A stretch of DNA of 64,000 bases from Stutzerimonas stutzeri (GCF_002890895.1 NZ_POUL01000004.1:407291-471290); one strand, 5' to 3'. Counted from the stretch's first letter, positions 1 to 12,161 are shown. Numbers and translations are program-made. The notes: a model not told the origin generated them from the letters alone.

Positions 1-2386
1 TACCGCGCCAGCTTCCGTCTGGCGCCAGCAGCTGCACTACCGTCTCAAAGAGGGTGCACTGATCGCGCTCGGCGCGCTTTGTGCCTACCTTTGGATGGCA
101 CTGCTTACTTACGATCCCTCCGATCCTGGTTGGACGCATACCAGCAATGTCCAGCAGGTCCAGAACGCCGCTGGCCGCGCTGGCGCCTGGTTTGCCGACG
201 TGCTGTTCATGGCGCTTGGCTACTTTGCTTTCCTGTTTCCGTTGTTGCTAGGCGTCAAGACCTGGCAGATCTTTCGTGCGCGTCACCAACCCTGGAGCTG
301 GAATGGGTGGCTGTTTTCCTGGCGGCTGATCGGGCTCGTTTTTCTGATTCTTTCCGGTTCCGCACTTGCCTATATCCACTTCCAGTTTGCAGATGGTCTG
401 CCTGCTTCTGCGGGTGGGGCGTTGGGCGAGAGCTTGGGCCAGCTCGCAGAGGCAGCGCTTAATGTCCAAGGCAGCACGTTGCTGCTGCTGGCATTCTTCC
501 TATTTGGCCTAACGGTGTTTACGGACCTTTCATGGTTCAAAGTGATGGACCTGACCGGCAAGATCACCCTCGACCTGATGGAACTGATTCAGAGTTTCTT
601 CAGTCGCTGGTGGTCCGCTCGTAACGAGCGTAAGCAGGTTGTTGCGCAGCTGCGCGAAGCCGACGATGTGGTAAACGACGTCGCCAGTTCGCTTCCTGAT
701 CAGCGGGAGCGGGCCAAGGTCAAGGAGCGCCTACTGGAGCGCGAAGAGTCGTTGAGCAAGCACATGAGCGAGCGTGACAAACGACCGCCTCCCGTGATTC
801 CTCCCGCCGCACCGCAAAAGCCGGTCGAGCAAAGCAAGCGTGTGCAAAAGGAGAAGCAGGCCAACCTGTTCGTCGATCCGCTGATCGAAGGCAGCGTGCC
901 GCCATTGTCGCTACTGGACGTGGCGGAAAAGCAGCAGAAACAGTACTCGCCGGAATCGCTTGAGGCCATGTCGCGGCTGCTGGAAATCAAACTGAAAGAG
1001 TTCGGGGTAGAGGTCATTGTCGAGTCAGTTCACCCTGGCCCGGTTATCACGCGTTTCGAAATCCAGCCGGCCGCCGGGGTCAAGGTCAGCCGCATCTCCA
1101 ACCTGGCGAAGGATCTGGCGCGCTCGCTGGCAGTCATCAGCGTGCGCGTCGTTGAGGTGATCCCCGGCAAGACCACTGTTGGTATCGAGATCCCCAACGA
1201 GGACCGGCAAATTGTTCGGTTCTCGGAGGTCCTCTCGTCGGCGCCCTACGATGATGCCAAATCGCCCGTCACCATCGCGCTTGGCCACGACATCGGCGGT
1301 AAGCCGGTGATTGCTGACTTGGCAAAGATGCCGCACCTGCTGGTTGCCGGTACCACCGGTTCAGGTAAGTCGGTCGGTGTGAACGCGATGATCCTCTCGA
1401 TCCTTTTCAAGTCGACGCCGGAAGATGCACGGTTGATCATGATCGACCCGAAGATGCTCGAACTGTCGATCTACGAAGGCATCCCACACCTGCTGTGCCC
1501 GGTCGTGACTGACATGAAGGAAGCCGCTAACGCGCTACGCTGGAGCGTCGCCGAAATGGAGCGGCGCTATAAGCTGATGGCGGCCATGGGCGTGCGTAAC
1601 CTGGCCGGGTTCAACCGTAAGGTGAAAGACGCGGAGGAGGCCGGCACGCCGCTGACCGACCCGCTGTATCGCCGTGAAAGCATGGAAGATGAAGCGCCGC
1701 TGCTGAAGAAACTGCCGACCATCGTGGTTGTGGTAGACGAATTCGCCGACATGATGATGATCGTCGGCAAGAAGGTCGAGGAGTTGATTGCGCGCATTGC
1801 CCAAAAGGCGCGGGCAGCGGGCATTCACTTGATCCTGGCGACCCAGCGGCCCTCGGTGGACGTCATCACGGGTTTGATCAAAGCCAACATTCCGACTCGT
1901 ATGGCGTTCCAGGTATCGAGCAAGATCGACTCGCGGACGATCCTCGACCAGGGCGGCGCCGAGCAATTGCTTGGGCATGGCGACATGCTTTACCTGCCAC
2001 CGGGCACCGGGCTGCCGATTCGCGTCCATGGTGCGTTCGTTTCCGATGAAGAGGTTCATCGCGTGGTTGAAGCCTGGAAGGCTCGCGGTGCGCCTGATTA
2101 CATCGAAGAAATTCTGGTGGGCGTGGAAGAGGCCGGTAGCGGCTTCGATGGCGGCGGAGGCGAAGGCGGCGGTGAGAACAGTGAAGACGATCCGCTTTAC
2201 GATGAGGCGGTACGCTTTGTTACCGAAAGTCGCCGCGCATCGATTTCTGCCGTTCAGCGCAAACTCAAGATCGGCTACAACCGCGCCGCGCGGATGATCG
2301 AAGCCATGGAAATGGCGGGCGTGGTGACATCAATGAACACTAACGGCTCGCGCGAAGTACTCGCGCCGCCTCCTACCCGCGACTAG
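1..2386 (+). CDS. ftsK: DNA translocase FtsK (5' end outside window)
   Basis: Septal DNA pump that clears the terminus region and activates XerCD at dif during division. The reading frame is open to the left edge (about 794 codons in the window), so the start lies upstream; the ATG at 95 is internal. Seen: several membrane segments in the first ~190 residues, a variable charged linker, then the RecA-like motor with Walker A GTTGSGKS (about nt 1351-1374) and the VVVDEFAD segment (about nt 1729-1752), and a C-terminal winged-helix gamma domain ([11 protein letters not shown] onward) that reads KOPS. Length fits a typical pseudomonad FtsK. lolA follows 15 bp downstream. Confidence 0.97.
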   Translation, partial: TAPASVWRQQLHYRLKEGALIALGALCAYLWMALLTYDPSDPGWTHTSNVQQVQNAAGRAGAWFADVLFMALGYFAFLFPLLLGVKTWQIFRARHQPWSWNGWLFSWRLIGLVFLILSGSALAYIHFQFADGLPASAGGALGESLGQLAEAALNVQGSTLLLLAFFLFGLTVFTDLSWFKVMDLTGKITLDLMELIQSFFSRWWSARNERKQVVAQLREADDVVNDVASSLPDQRERAKVKERLLEREESLSKHMSERDKRPPPVIPPAAPQKPVEQSKRVQKEKQANLFVDPLIEGSVPPLSLLDVAEKQQKQYSPESLEAMSRLLEIKLKEFGVEVIVESVHPGPVITRFEIQPAAGVKVSRISNLAKDLARSLAVISVRVVEVIPGKTTVGIEIPNEDRQIVRFSEVLSSAPYDDAKSPVTIALGHDIGGKPVIADLAKMPHLLVAGTTGSGKSVGVNAMILSILFKSTPEDARLIMIDPKMLELSIYEGIPHLLCPVVTDMKEAANALRWSVAEMERRYKLMAAMGVRNLAGFNRKVKDAEEAGTPLTDPLYRRESMEDEAPLLKKLPTIVVVVDEFADMMMIVGKKVEELIARIAQKARAAGIHLILATQRPSVDVITGLIKANIPTRMAFQVSSKIDSRTILDQGGAEQLLGHGDMLYLPPGTGLPIRVHGAFVSDEEVHRVVEAWKARGAPDYIEEILVGVEEAGSGFDGGGGEGGGENSEDDPLYDEAVRFVTESRRASISAVQRKLKIGYNRAARMIEAMEMAGVVTSMNTNGSREVLAPPPTRD

Positions 2387-2401
2387 TTCGCCGAGGGCTT
2401 C

Positions 2402-3028
2402 ATGCAATTGATTCGTGCGTTGTTTGCATCCGCTCTGCTTTTTACCCTGGCTCCAGCTCACGCTGACCAGGCGGCTTCTGTGCAGCGCCTGACGGGCTTG
2501 CTGCAGAAGGCCGAAACCTTGACCGGCCGGTTTTCTCAACTGTCTCTGGATGGCACTGGAACCCAGCTGCAGGAGACCTCTGGTGAAATGTCGCTTAAGC
2601 GCCCTGGCCAGTTTCGCTGGCACACCGATGAGCCGATGGAGCAGTTGCTGGTTTCCAACGGCAAGAAAGTCTGGCTGTACGATCCGGATCTGGAACAGGT
2701 AACCATCCAGACGCTCGATCAGCGCCTGACGCATACCCCTGCTTTACTGTTGTCGGGTGATGTCTCGGCGATCAACGAGAATTTCGAGGTGTCGCATCAA
2801 GAGGCGGGCGAAGTGGTTGATTTCACTCTCAAGCCGAAAGCCAAGGACACGCTGTTTGACAGCCTTCGTTTATCTTTCCGCGGTGGGGTGATCAACGACA
2901 TGCAAATGGTTGACGGCGTTGGTCAGCGCACCAATATCCTGTTTCAGGGCGTCAAGTTGAACCAGCCACTCAAGGCTGACCTGTTTACCTTCGAAGTACC
3001 GGAAGGGGCTGACGTCATTTCCGAGTAA
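2402..3028 (+). CDS. lolA: Outer-membrane lipoprotein carrier protein LolA
   Basis: Periplasmic chaperone that takes lipoproteins from LolCDE to LolB. 208 residues, the usual size. A Sec signal peptide is visible ([21 protein letters not shown], then DQAAS), followed by the LolA fold with the [25 protein letters not shown] block. It sits directly downstream of ftsK and upstream of rarA, the standard Pseudomonas order, which supports the call. Confidence 0.96.
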   Translation: MQLIRALFASALLFTLAPAHADQAASVQRLTGLLQKAETLTGRFSQLSLDGTGTQLQETSGEMSLKRPGQFRWHTDEPMEQLLVSNGKKVWLYDPDLEQVTIQTLDQRLTHTPALLLSGDVSAINENFEVSHQEAGEVVDFTLKPKAKDTLFDSLRLSFRGGVINDMQMVDGVGQRTNILFQGVKLNQPLKADLFTFEVPEGADVISE

Positions 3029-3103
3029 CAGCTGCTCGCCACTCCGTTTACCTATACGGCCTGCTTCCCTGCAGGCCGTTTGCATCAGAGGCTTGCGTCG
3101 CCG

Positions 3104-4429
3104 ATGGACCTGTTCAGTCGTGAACCTGTCGCCCAACCCCTTGCTGCGCGCCTGCGCGCCGCCAGCCTGGATGAATATGTCGGGCAGGAGCACCTGTTGG
3201 CGCGTGGCAAGCCGTTGCGCGAGGCCCTCGAGCAGGGCGCTTTGCACTCAATGGTGTTCTGGGGGCCGCCTGGAGTTGGCAAGACCACACTGGCCCGGTT
3301 GTTGGCGAAAGTCTCGGACGCTCATTTTGAAACCGTCTCGGCGGTGCTAGCCGGTGTGAAAGAGATCCGGCAAGCAGTCGAAATTGCTAAACAGCAGGCG
3401 GCCCAGTACGGACGACGTACGATTCTCTTCGTCGACGAAGTACACCGCTTCAACAAGTCCCAGCAGGACGCGTTCCTCCCCTATGTCGAAGATGGCACGC
3501 TGATATTTATCGGTGCGACTACAGAAAACCCGTCGTTTGAGCTGAACAACGCGCTGCTCTCTCGCGCACGCGTTTATGTACTCAAGAGCCTCGATGAAGC
3601 GGCACTGCGAAGACTTGTCACCCGCGCCTTGACCGAACCGAAAGGCCTTGGTGATTTGCGTCTGAGCCTGCCGGACGAAAGCTTTCAGATCCTGATGGCA
3701 GCCGCGGATGGCGATGGGCGACGGTTGCTGAATCTGCTGGAAAACGCTTCCGATTTGGCGGAAGAAGGCGGCGAGATCAGCGTCGAACTGCTACAGGACC
3801 TGCTGGGCGACAGCCGTCGGCGCTTCGATAAAGGTGGCGAAGCTTTTTACGACCAGATCTCGGCGCTGCACAAATCTGTGCGTGGATCGAACCCGGATGC
3901 CTCGCTGTATTGGTTTGCACGAATGATCGACGGCGGCTGCGACCCGCTGTACATCGCACGCCGGGTGGTGCGCATGGCCAGTGAAGAGGTCGGGAATGCC
4001 GATCCACGAGCGCTGAGCCTGTGCCTATCGGCCTGGGATGTTCAAGAACGGCTGGGTAGCCCTGAAGGTGAACTGGCAGTGGCGCAGGCAATCGTCTATC
4101 TCGCGTGTGCGCCCAAGAGCAACGCCGTCTACAGCGCCTTCAATGCGGCGATGCGTGATGTCCGCGAGAATGGTTCACAAGAGGTTCCGTTGCACCTGCG
4201 CAATGCGCCAACCCGCCTGATGAAGGAACTGGGTTACGGTAATGAATACCGCTATGCACACGATGAACCTGAGGCGTACGCCGCTGGCGAAGATTACTTC
4301 CCGGAAACCATAGAGCCGCGGCAGTACTACCATCCGGTGCCGCGTGGGCTGGAAAGCAAGATACGCGACAAGCTTGAGCACCTGACGCGGCTCGATCGGC
4401 AGAGCCCGCGTCAACGGAGAAAGACATGA
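3104..4429 (+). CDS. rarA: Replication-associated recombination protein A (MgsA/RarA AAA+ ATPase)
   Basis: Clamp-loader-like AAA+ ATPase acting at stalled replication forks. The ATG at 3104 ([18 protein letters not shown]) is preferred over the in-frame TTG at 3080 because family members begin with MDLF. 441 residues: Walker A GPPGVGKT at about 54-61, Walker B ILFVDE at about 107-112 followed by HRFNKSQQD, sensor segment [12 protein letters not shown], and the C-terminal tetramerisation region ending RDKLEHL. Its stop overlaps the crcB start by 4 bp (ATGA), implying translational coupling. Confidence 0.96.
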   Translation: MDLFSREPVAQPLAARLRAASLDEYVGQEHLLARGKPLREALEQGALHSMVFWGPPGVGKTTLARLLAKVSDAHFETVSAVLAGVKEIRQAVEIAKQQAAQYGRRTILFVDEVHRFNKSQQDAFLPYVEDGTLIFIGATTENPSFELNNALLSRARVYVLKSLDEAALRRLVTRALTEPKGLGDLRLSLPDESFQILMAAADGDGRRLLNLLENASDLAEEGGEISVELLQDLLGDSRRRFDKGGEAFYDQISALHKSVRGSNPDASLYWFARMIDGGCDPLYIARRVVRMASEEVGNADPRALSLCLSAWDVQERLGSPEGELAVAQAIVYLACAPKSNAVYSAFNAAMRDVRENGSQEVPLHLRNAPTRLMKELGYGNEYRYAHDEPEAYAAGEDYFPETIEPRQYYHPVPRGLESKIRDKLEHLTRLDRQSPRQRRKT

Positions 4430-4800
4430 TTCGCATGGCATTGGCTGTGGCCGCTGGCGGGGTTGTCGGGACACTGATCCGGTTCGGTGTTTCAACCTGG
4501 GTTTCTGCTCAATGGCCAAAGCATTTCTACCTGGCGACCTTGGCGGTCAATGTGCTTGGTTGCCTGCTCATTGGCTATCTCTACGCGTCGTTTCTGCAGC
4601 GCCCAGACCTCTCGCCGGAGCTACGCGGCGGTTTGATCATTGGTTTCCTCGGCGCCTTGACCACCTTTTCCAGCTTTTCTCTGGATGGGTTGCGTTTGCT
4701 GGAGAGCGGTCAGGCTGCGACGGCGTTTAGCTATGTCGGTGTAAGCGTATTCGGTGGTCTGTTGGCTGCCTGGGCCGGGCTTGCGCTCGCGCGGTTATGA
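4426..4800 (+). CDS. crcB: Fluoride exporter CrcB (Fluc channel)
   Basis: Small dimeric membrane channel that exports fluoride. 124 residues with four predicted transmembrane helices. Family motifs seen: [13 protein letters not shown] near the N-terminus, [11 protein letters not shown], and [13 protein letters not shown] with the conserved Thr/Phe/Ser cluster. Overlaps rarA by 4 bp. No fluoride riboswitch is apparent directly upstream, as expected for an internal operon gene. Confidence 0.94.
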   Translation: MIRMALAVAAGGVVGTLIRFGVSTWVSAQWPKHFYLATLAVNVLGCLLIGYLYASFLQRPDLSPELRGGLIIGFLGALTTFSSFSLDGLRLLESGQAATAFSYVGVSVFGGLLAAWAGLALARL

Positions 4801-4860
4801 ACCTGGCACATATCGCAGTAAACTCCTGTTCCTCTTCGCCTTTCCTCAAAGCTTTCATAG

Positions 4861-6153
<1,293 letters not shown>

Positions 6154-6304
6154 TTCGGCAGGGCCTGCTTTCGCGGACCTGAGCATCGAACTCGCTGCCA
6201 GCCGATAATCAACGGCCCGTCCGGGCTCCTTGATTCTCGACAAGGGCTGTCTTTGCCGTAATGGTTGAGATGGCCCTATCTCACTATGTCACCAGGACTT
6301 GCCC

Positions 6305-7702
6305 ATGGATTTTCTGCCGCTTTTTCACAATCTGAAGGGCCGTACCGTATTGGTTGTCGGCGGCGGTGAGATTGCGCTGCGCAAGGCGCGGTTATTGTCA
6401 GAAGCGGGCGCTGTGCTGCGCGTGGTCGCTCCAAAAATAGCAGCAGAGCTGAGCGAGTTGGTTGCGGAGGGCGGTGGTCAGACCCTGCACCGCGGTTACC
6501 TCCACAGCGATCTGTCAGGGTGCGTGCTGTCCATTGCGGCGACCGATGATGAGCCCTTGAACGCGCAGGTTTCTGAAGATGCCAAGGCGCTTGGTATGCC
6601 CGTCAACGTGGTGGACTCACCACAGCTGTGCACGGTGATCTTCCCTGCAATCGTCGATCGCTCTCCGTTGATGATCGCAGTTTCAAGCGGCGGTGACGCG
6701 CCGGTGCTGGCCCGCCTGATGCGTGCGCGCATCGAAACCTGGGTACCCTCGGTTTATGGCGAGCTGGCCGGTCTGGCGAAAAAATTCCGCGGGCAGGTCA
6801 AAGCAAAGTTCGCCAACGTGCAACAGCGTCGTGTCTTCTGGGAGGAGGTCTTCCAAGGCGATGTCGCTGAGCGAGCACTGGCAGGACAGCAGCAGGAAGC
6901 CGAGCGCCTGTTGGTCGAGAAGCTTTCCGGTGCCGAGCCAAAAAGCCTTGGAGAGGTGTATCTGGTCGGCGCAGGCCCCGGTGATCCTGACCTGCTGACG
7001 TTCCGCGCCCTGCGTTTGATGCAGCAAGCCGACGTGGTGCTCTATGACCGCCTCGTCGCGCCAGCGATTCTCGATCTGTGCCGTCGGGATGCTGATCGTA
7101 TCTATGTCGGGAAGCAGCGCGCCGCCCATGCGGTGCCACAGGACCAGATCAACCAGTTGCTGGTGACCTTGGCCAAGGAAGGCAAGCGCGTGCTGCGCCT
7201 CAAAGGAGGTGATCCGTTCATCTTTGGCCGCGGTGGTGAAGAGATCGAGGAGCTGGCTGCGCACGACGTACCGTTCCAGGTCGTGCCCGGCATCACGGCA
7301 GCCAGCGGTTGCGCCGCCTATGCAGGTATTCCGCTGACGCATCGCGATCACGCGCAGTCAGTGCGCTTTGTGACCGGGCACTTAAAGGATGGCAGCTCCG
7401 ATCTGCCATGGTCGGAGCTCGTGGCGCCAAGTCAGACGCTGGTGTTTTACATGGGTCTGGTCGGGTTGCCGGTCATCTGCCAGCAATTGATTGCCCATGG
7501 TCGCGCCGCTGATACGCCCGCAGCACTGGTTCAGCAGGGTACTACGGTGAACCAGCGAGTCTTCACCGGAACGCTTGCAGATCTGGCCGAGCGGGTCGCC
7601 AGTGAGCAGGTTCAAGCTCCTACCCTGGTTATCGTCGGCGAAGTTGTGCAGTTGCGCGAGAAACTCGCCTGGTTCGAGGGTGCTCAGAACCGCGACAGAT
7701 GA
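6305..7702 (+). CDS. cysG: Siroheme synthase CysG (trifunctional)
   Basis: Converts uroporphyrinogen III to siroheme, the cofactor of sulfite and assimilatory nitrite reductases (NirB is encoded in this window). 465 residues from ATG 6305 ([20 protein letters not shown]); the in-frame TTG at 6299 is less likely. N-terminal Met8p/CysG-B Rossmann domain with [15 protein letters not shown] and [20 protein letters not shown]-terminal SAM-dependent uroporphyrinogen methyltransferase starting [15 protein letters not shown] with [16 protein letters not shown] and [10 protein letters not shown]. Confidence 0.97.
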   Translation: MDFLPLFHNLKGRTVLVVGGGEIALRKARLLSEAGAVLRVVAPKIAAELSELVAEGGGQTLHRGYLHSDLSGCVLSIAATDDEPLNAQVSEDAKALGMPVNVVDSPQLCTVIFPAIVDRSPLMIAVSSGGDAPVLARLMRARIETWVPSVYGELAGLAKKFRGQVKAKFANVQQRRVFWEEVFQGDVAERALAGQQQEAERLLVEKLSGAEPKSLGEVYLVGAGPGDPDLLTFRALRLMQQADVVLYDRLVAPAILDLCRRDADRIYVGKQRAAHAVPQDQINQLLVTLAKEGKRVLRLKGGDPFIFGRGGEEIEELAAHDVPFQVVPGITAASGCAAYAGIPLTHRDHAQSVRFVTGHLKDGSSDLPWSELVAPSQTLVFYMGLVGLPVICQQLIAHGRAADTPAALVQQGTTVNQRVFTGTLADLAERVASEQVQAPTLVIVGEVVQLREKLAWFEGAQNRDR

Positions 7703-7731
7703 TCTGTCGCGGAATGTCGGCAGTTGAGTGA

Positions 7732-8730
7732 TTACCGCGACCAGATGCCTTTGCCGGGCAGACGGTAGCGGTCATGGGGGCGGTGGAGGGCCAAGTCGGG
7801 GCCTTTAGGCACGATGCCGTTGGCGTTGATGTGCCGATGACTGGCGTAGTAGTGCTGCTTGATGTGGGTGAAGTCGACGGTTTCCGCAATGCCTGACCAT
7901 TGGTAAAGCTCTCGAAGCCAGTTCGAAAGGTTCGGGTAGTCTTCGATACGTCGCTGGTTGCACTTGAAATGGCCGTGGTAGACCGCGTCAAAGCGAACGA
8001 TCGTGGTGAACAGTCGCCAATCGGCTTCGGTCAGGTATTCCCCAGTCAGGTAGCGTCTTTCACCGAGGCGCTGCTCCAGCCAGTCGAGTTCCGCAAATAC
8101 CTTATCGAACGCCGCCTCGTAGGCTTTTTGCGTCGAAGCGAAGCCTGCCCGATAAACACCGTTGTTGATGTGCGGATAGATGCGCTCGTTGAGTGAGTCA
8201 ATCTCGGCACGTAGCGGCTCCGGGTAGAGGTCTAGCGTCGAACCGGTCAGCTCATCGAAAGCAGTATTGAAGATTCGGATCAGCTCGGCGGACTCGTTAT
8301 TGACGATCCGCTGCTGCTCCCGGTCCCACAGGACGGGAACCGTCACGCGGCCGGTGTACTTATTATCGTCCGCGGTGTAGCGCTGATGCAGGTAGGTCAG
8401 CCCGTCCAGCGCATCGCCGGTGGAGCCTTTCTCCCTGTCGAACGTCCAGCCGTGTTCGGCCATGAGCCAGCTGACTACCGATACATCAATCAGCGACTCG
8501 AGTCCTTTGAGCTTGCGGTAGATCAGAGTGCGGTGGGCCCAGGGACAAGCCAGCGATACATAGAGATGATAACGGCCGGCTTGCGCCTGGACCGCAGGGC
8601 GGTCATCTGGGCCCGGCGTGCCGTCCGCAGTAATCCAATCTCGCCGCTGAGCCTGCTCTCGCTGAAATTCACCGTCTCCATTGTTTTCGTACCAACGGTC
8701 TTGCCACTGTCCGTCTACTAAAAGCCCCAT
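7732..8730 (-). CDS. yqjG: Glutathionyl-hydroquinone reductase (YqjG/ECM4 family)
   Basis: Xi-class glutathione transferase that reduces glutathionyl-hydroquinones. 332 residues from the ATG at 8730 (MGLLVDGQW); the longer frame to 8772 adds a non-conserved leader. The diagnostic SLACPWAHR motif holds the catalytic cysteine; C-terminal GST helical domain includes the EADWRLFTTIVRFDAVYHGHFKCN block typical of the family. Convergent with cysG, with 29 bp between the stops. Confidence 0.94.
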   Translation of the reverse strand: MGLLVDGQWQDRWYENNGDGEFQREQAQRRDWITADGTPGPDDRPAVQAQAGRYHLYVSLACPWAHRTLIYRKLKGLESLIDVSVVSWLMAEHGWTFDREKGSTGDALDGLTYLHQRYTADDNKYTGRVTVPVLWDREQQRIVNNESAELIRIFNTAFDELTGSTLDLYPEPLRAEIDSLNERIYPHINNGVYRAGFASTQKAYEAAFDKVFAELDWLEQRLGERRYLTGEYLTEADWRLFTTIVRFDAVYHGHFKCNQRRIEDYPNLSNWLRELYQWSGIAETVDFTHIKQHYYASHRHINANGIVPKGPDLALHRPHDRYRLPGKGIWSR

Positions 8731-8813
8731 GTTCGCCTCCAGGTTTCGAATGAGAAACAGTGTAGGTGGCACGGTTCGATGGATCAGTCGTAATGCCCGG
8801 TCAAATCAATCGT

Positions 8814-9794
8814 TTAGCTCGATAGGTTTCGATTCGTCCAGAACTCCCGGGCCTGCGCAAACGCGGCGTCGCGCGGCTGTCCGAGGCCTCGCAGCGCTAG
8901 CGCCATTGTCGCAACGACCGCGAGTTCGCCGTAGGCATCTTCGCCCCCTTGCCAGACAGCGAGCAGGTGCTGCGGATCGAGTTGCGCCGGCTTGACGTGA
9001 CGTTGGGGTGATAGGGCAGGCCAATCTTCGTCCCAAGATGCGCCTGCCTGCGTACCGTAAAGGTGGGCGACACCGTCCGGGTTCACCTCGATTTCGCCAC
9101 CTTCGCCCTTGATCACGATTGAGGTGTCGCCCAGTAATCGGCTGGCTTCCCGGTGATTGGCCTGATAGCCGGGATGAAAAATGCTCTGCAGACCGCAGCG
9201 GGCACCCAGGGGATTGAGGATTCGAGCCAGCGAATGGATCGGTGATCGCAAGCCAAGGATGTTGCGTTGATCGATCATGTGCTGAAGCCCTGGCATCCAG
9301 GCACCGAGCGGCATGAATGCAAGATTGCGCTGGTCCAGCGCGGCGCTAGCCTCAGCCCAGTTCTCGCATCGCGGGATGTCCAACAACTCAAGCTGCTGTT
9401 CGGTATACATGCGCCCTGCGGTATGCGCGCCACCGCCGTGCATGAATATTCGAACGCCATTGCGTGCCAGGCATTTGGCCGCCAGCAAGTACCACGGTAG
9501 GTGCCGTTTTTTGCCCGCGTAGGTGGGCCAGTCAATGTCCACCGCGATCGCTGGGGCCTTCAGCCGTTCGCGCACGGCTTCGGTGAAGCCGGCGAGTTCT
9601 TCTGCACTTTCCTCTTTGTGGCGTAGCAGCATAAGAAAGGCGCCGAGTTGCGTGTCCTCGGCTTTGCCGTCCAGCAACATGCCCATCGCTTCGCGGGCCT
9701 CTTCACGAGTCAGGTCGCGGGCGCCGCGTTTGCCTTTGCCGAGAATACGGACGAAGACGGCGAACGGGTGTTCAGCAGGGGTGATGACGCTCAT
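8814..9794 (-). CDS. ybiB: Glycosyltransferase/TrpD2-like protein YbiB
   Basis: Homologue of anthranilate phosphoribosyltransferase. 326 residues with the family's N-terminal helical domain (LTREEAREAMGMLLDGKAEDTQ, GAFLMLLRHKEESAEELAG). The glycine-rich PRPP loop of true TrpD is altered (YAGKKRHLPW; FMHGGGAHTAGR), as in the TrpD2/YbiB subgroup, which binds nucleic acid and is not a tryptophan enzyme. Its ATG overlaps the tusE stop by 4 bp, so it is the last gene of the tus operon; a tRNA-related role is inference. Confidence 0.88.
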   Translation of the reverse strand: MSVITPAEHPFAVFVRILGKGKRGARDLTREEAREAMGMLLDGKAEDTQLGAFLMLLRHKEESAEELAGFTEAVRERLKAPAIAVDIDWPTYAGKKRHLPWYLLAAKCLARNGVRIFMHGGGAHTAGRMYTEQQLELLDIPRCENWAEASAALDQRNLAFMPLGAWMPGLQHMIDQRNILGLRSPIHSLARILNPLGARCGLQSIFHPGYQANHREASRLLGDTSIVIKGEGGEIEVNPDGVAHLYGTQAGASWDEDWPALSPQRHVKPAQLDPQHLLAVWQGGEDAYGELAVVATMALALRGLGQPRDAAFAQAREFWTNRNLSS

Positions 9795-10126
9795 ATGCAG
9801 TTGCTCGGTTTCGGCAGGCCTGCCAACTTTGCTGCAAGCTTGGCGGGGGTGCCTTTGAATAGACGGTTCAGGTGCATGCTGTTGCCCTTGTCCGGGCCTA
9901 GCTTCAGGGCGGTGTACTTGATCAGCGGACGGGTTGCGGGCGACAGCTGAAACTCCTGATAAAACTCGCGCAGTACCTTGATGATTTCCCAGTGCTCGGG
10001 CTGAAGCGATATGTCTTCTGCATGGGCCAGTGCAGCGGCCACAGGTTCGCTCCAGTCATTCAGGTCGAGCAAAAAGCCTTCCTGATCCACAGCAACCTGT
10101 GTGCCATTCACGTTAAGCGTGTTCAT
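9791..10126 (-). CDS. tusE: Sulfurtransferase TusE (DsrC family)
   Basis: Accepts sulfur from TusBCD and passes it to MnmA for 2-thiouridine at position 34 of tRNAs. 111 residues. The DsrC signature is visible: LNDWSEPVAAALA, HWEIIKVLREFYQEF, PATRPLIKY and a C-terminal KPSNCI whose penultimate Cys is the sulfur carrier. Overlaps tusB and ybiB by 4 bp each. Confidence 0.95.
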   Translation of the reverse strand: MNTLNVNGTQVAVDQEGFLLDLNDWSEPVAAALAHAEDISLQPEHWEIIKVLREFYQEFQLSPATRPLIKYTALKLGPDKGNSMHLNRLFKGTPAKLAAKLAGLPKPSNCI

Positions 10127-10425
10127 AGCCAGGAGTTGGTCCGCTCAAACCGGCAACACAGCTCGACGAAACCCTCATAGTCAATCTGTTGCAAGCGTGC
10201 CGGAAGGGCACCAAGGTTGCGCGCGGAGATGTCTTCCTCCAGTGCGAAAAGCGCGATGTTATCTGGCATCAACTCCAGTGCCTGACACTGAGCCGTGCCG
10301 TTTTGCAGGGCGTACACGGCGTCGCCGCAGAGCAACAGCGCATCATCAACCGAGAGCAGTCGCAGGCAGCTGACCAGGCGGTCATCGGAAAAAGGCGAGT
10401 GTGAAAGCAGGTGCAAGGTTGCCAT
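10123..10425 (-). CDS. tusB: Sulfurtransferase complex subunit TusB (DsrH)
   Basis: Non-catalytic subunit of the TusBCD hexamer. 100 residues beginning MATLHLLSHSPFSDDRLVSCL, with the DsrH-type LLLCGDAVYAL segment. Identity rests on size, weak family similarity and its fixed position between tusC and tusE. Its start overlaps the tusC stop by 1 bp. Confidence 0.9.
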   Translation of the reverse strand: MATLHLLSHSPFSDDRLVSCLRLLSVDDALLLCGDAVYALQNGTAQCQALELMPDNIALFALEEDISARNLGALPARLQQIDYEGFVELCCRFERTNSWL

Positions 10426-10784
10426 CAGAGCGTGATCACATGGTCGTAGCGGTTGATAAGAGCGCCGAGGCCAGCGTCATCCAGCAGCTCAACCGGAAGA
10501 GACAGCTGTGCATCATCCAGGCCGCGCTCGCAAAGGCTGCGTTTGGCTGCATACAGCGACTCAATGCCAAACATGGGCAACGCCTGCAGGTTGGCAGTCA
10601 GGTCCTTCTGCTCAAGCCGAGCAGCTTGTTGTGCAGCTATAAGCTGAAACACACCGTCATCCAGAAACAGCAGGGCGAGCGGCAGCTCAAACGCACCGCC
10701 TGCCAGGACAATATCCAGCGCCTCGCGCGCAGACGGACCAGACCACGGCGATTGGCGAGTGATGATGAGCATCGAGCGAGCCAT
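10425..10784 (-). CDS. tusC: Sulfurtransferase complex subunit TusC (DsrF)
   Basis: Structural subunit of TusBCD. 119 residues from the ATG at 10784 (MARSMLIITRQSPWSG); this start overlaps the tusD stop by one base (TGATG), so the longer frame to 10862 is rejected. Contains the DsrE/F fold pattern SAREALDIVLAGGAFELPLALLFLDDGVFQL and ends before tusB. Confidence 0.92.
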   Translation of the reverse strand: MARSMLIITRQSPWSGPSAREALDIVLAGGAFELPLALLFLDDGVFQLIAAQQAARLEQKDLTANLQALPMFGIESLYAAKRSLCERGLDDAQLSLPVELLDDAGLGALINRYDHVITL

Positions 10785-11176
10785 CAATGACCTCCGAAAC
10801 ACACCAGGCGGTCGGCCTGCTGGCTGGCTTCGTGTAGTTGACCTAGACCGGACAGCTCCCACTTAGCAGCCAGGTTTGCCGCCGGACGTTGATAACGGTT
10901 TGCTTCCTGTTGATCCAGAACACCGCGGCGCAGGCCGGCGGCGATGCAGACGACACCATCCAGCCGGTGGCGAGTGATGAACTGGTTCCACTGTTCGCTC
11001 ACGTTTAGCTCGTCCTGCGCAGCGACAATGTTGGCCGAAGCGCTATGCACACCGTCCTGATAGAGGAACAGCCGGACAATCTCGTGTCCACCCGCCAGCG
11101 CTGCTTCTGCAAAACGCAATGCGCGCCGTGCAGCAGGAGAGTGCGGAGGTGAGAACAGAGCGATTGCGAATTTCAT
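10784..11176 (-). CDS. tusD: Sulfurtransferase complex subunit TusD (DsrE)
   Basis: Catalytic subunit of TusBCD that receives persulfide sulfur (from TusA) and transfers it to TusE. 130 residues. N-terminal FAIALFSPPHSPAARRALRFAEAAL and the active-site segment DGVVCIAAGLRRG with Cys at about residue 77. First gene of the - strand tusDCBE-ybiB operon; the yccA terminator upstream at 11227-11248 separates it from yccA transcription. Confidence 0.94.
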   Translation of the reverse strand: MKFAIALFSPPHSPAARRALRFAEAALAGGHEIVRLFLYQDGVHSASANIVAAQDELNVSEQWNQFITRHRLDGVVCIAAGLRRGVLDQQEANRYQRPAANLAAKWELSGLGQLHEASQQADRLVCFGGH

Positions 11177-11226
11177 GGGCCACCAGTTTCAGTACTGGCG
11201 GACATGATACGCGAGCTTTGGAAACG

Positions 11227-11248
11227 AAAAAGCCCGCCGAAGCGGGCT
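11227..11248 (-). terminator. Rho-independent terminator after yccA
   Basis: Read on the - strand: AGCCCGC, tetraloop TTCG, GCGGGCT, then TTTT. A seven-pair GC-rich stem with a stable tetraloop and U-tract, 18 bp after the yccA stop and 51 bp before tusD. Confidence 0.88.
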
Positions 11249-11265
11249 CATTCTAAGCGCGGCTG

Positions 11266-11934
11266 TTAGTCGTCGCCGCCCATGATGCCCATCAGTTGCA
11301 GAAGGCTGATGAACAGGTTGTACAGCGAAACGTACAGGCCGATGGTGGCCATGATGTAGTTGCGCTCGCCGCCATGAATGATGGCGCTGGTCTGGTAAAG
11401 GATGCAGACCGAGGAGAACAGCACGAAGCCGGCGCTGATCGCCATTTGCAGGCCGCTGATCTCGAAGAAGAAACCAGCAACCATTGCGCCCAGCAGGACA
11501 AAGAAACCAGCGGTGATAAAGCCGCTAAGGAAGCTCATGTCCTTACGCGTAATCAGCACGAACGCTGACAGCCCGAAGAACACCAGAGCGGTCATCGACA
11601 GCGCCGATGCAATCAGCTCACCGCCATTCGCGGTACCCAGGTACATGTTGAGGATCGGCCCCAGCGTGTAACCCATGAAACCGGTCAAGGCGAAGGTAGA
11701 GAGCAGACCCCACGCGGAATTGCGAAGTTTGACCGTTAAGAAGAACAGGCCATAGAAACCGACCAGCACTACGAAGATGTTTGGATAGGCCGCGTTGGCT
11801 TGCATCGCCATGTAGGCGACAAAGGCGCTGAAGCCCAGTGTGATGGCCAGAAGGCCATAGGTGTTGCGCAGAACGCGGCTGACTTCCTTCTGTTCAACCT
11901 GCGTGTGCGTAGATGCGTACTGTTGCCTAAGCAT
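11266..11934 (-). CDS. yccA: Bax inhibitor-1/YccA family membrane protein
   Basis: Seven-helix membrane protein of the BI-1 (TMBIM) family; E. coli YccA is a substrate and modulator of the FtsH protease. 222 residues, hydrophobic throughout after a ~25-residue cytosolic N-terminus ([23 protein letters not shown]). Family features: [43 protein letters not shown] with a conserved acidic/His region, and C-terminal [17 protein letters not shown]. Neighbourhood beside tus genes is common in Pseudomonas. Confidence 0.95.
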   Translation of the reverse strand: MLRQQYASTHTQVEQKEVSRVLRNTYGLLAITLGFSAFVAYMAMQANAAYPNIFVVLVGFYGLFFLTVKLRNSAWGLLSTFALTGFMGYTLGPILNMYLGTANGGELIASALSMTALVFFGLSAFVLITRKDMSFLSGFITAGFFVLLGAMVAGFFFEISGLQMAISAGFVLFSSVCILYQTSAIIHGGERNYIMATIGLYVSLYNLFISLLQLMGIMGGDD

Positions 11935-12018
11935 GGCGACACTCCTTCAAATGGATTCAGCCTGGAACAAACTGCCACGGATCATAACAGAGCTTTTGTT
12001 TCGTCCTAACAACAGTGT

Positions 12019-12046
12019 TTGACAGACTGTTTCGTTCGGGTACTAT
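12019..12046 (+). promoter_or_regulatory. Sigma-70 promoter of tRNA-Ser
   Basis: Perfect -35 TTGACA at 12019-12024, 16-bp spacer, -10 TACTAT at 12041-12046, ending 16 bp before the mature tRNA 5' end. Confidence 0.85.
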
Positions 12047-12062
12047 GGCGCCCGCTCTCTGC

Positions 12063-12152
12063 GGAGGAGTGGCAGAGCGGTTGAATGCAACGGTCTTGAA
12101 AACCGTCGAAGGGGAAACTCTTCCGTGAGTTCGAATCTCACCTCCTCCGCCA
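12063..12152 (+). tRNA. tRNA-Ser(UGA)
   Basis: 90-nt class II tRNA. Acceptor stem GGAGGAG (12063-12069) pairs with CTCCTCC (12142-12148), discriminator G, encoded CCA at 12150-12152. Anticodon arm CGGTC-TTGAAAA-CCG gives anticodon TGA; long variable arm, T-loop GTTCGAATC. Promoter at 12019 and terminator at 12162 make it a stand-alone gene. Its 3' end reappears in degraded form at about 12799. Confidence 0.97.
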
Positions 12153-12161
12153 CATCGTGAA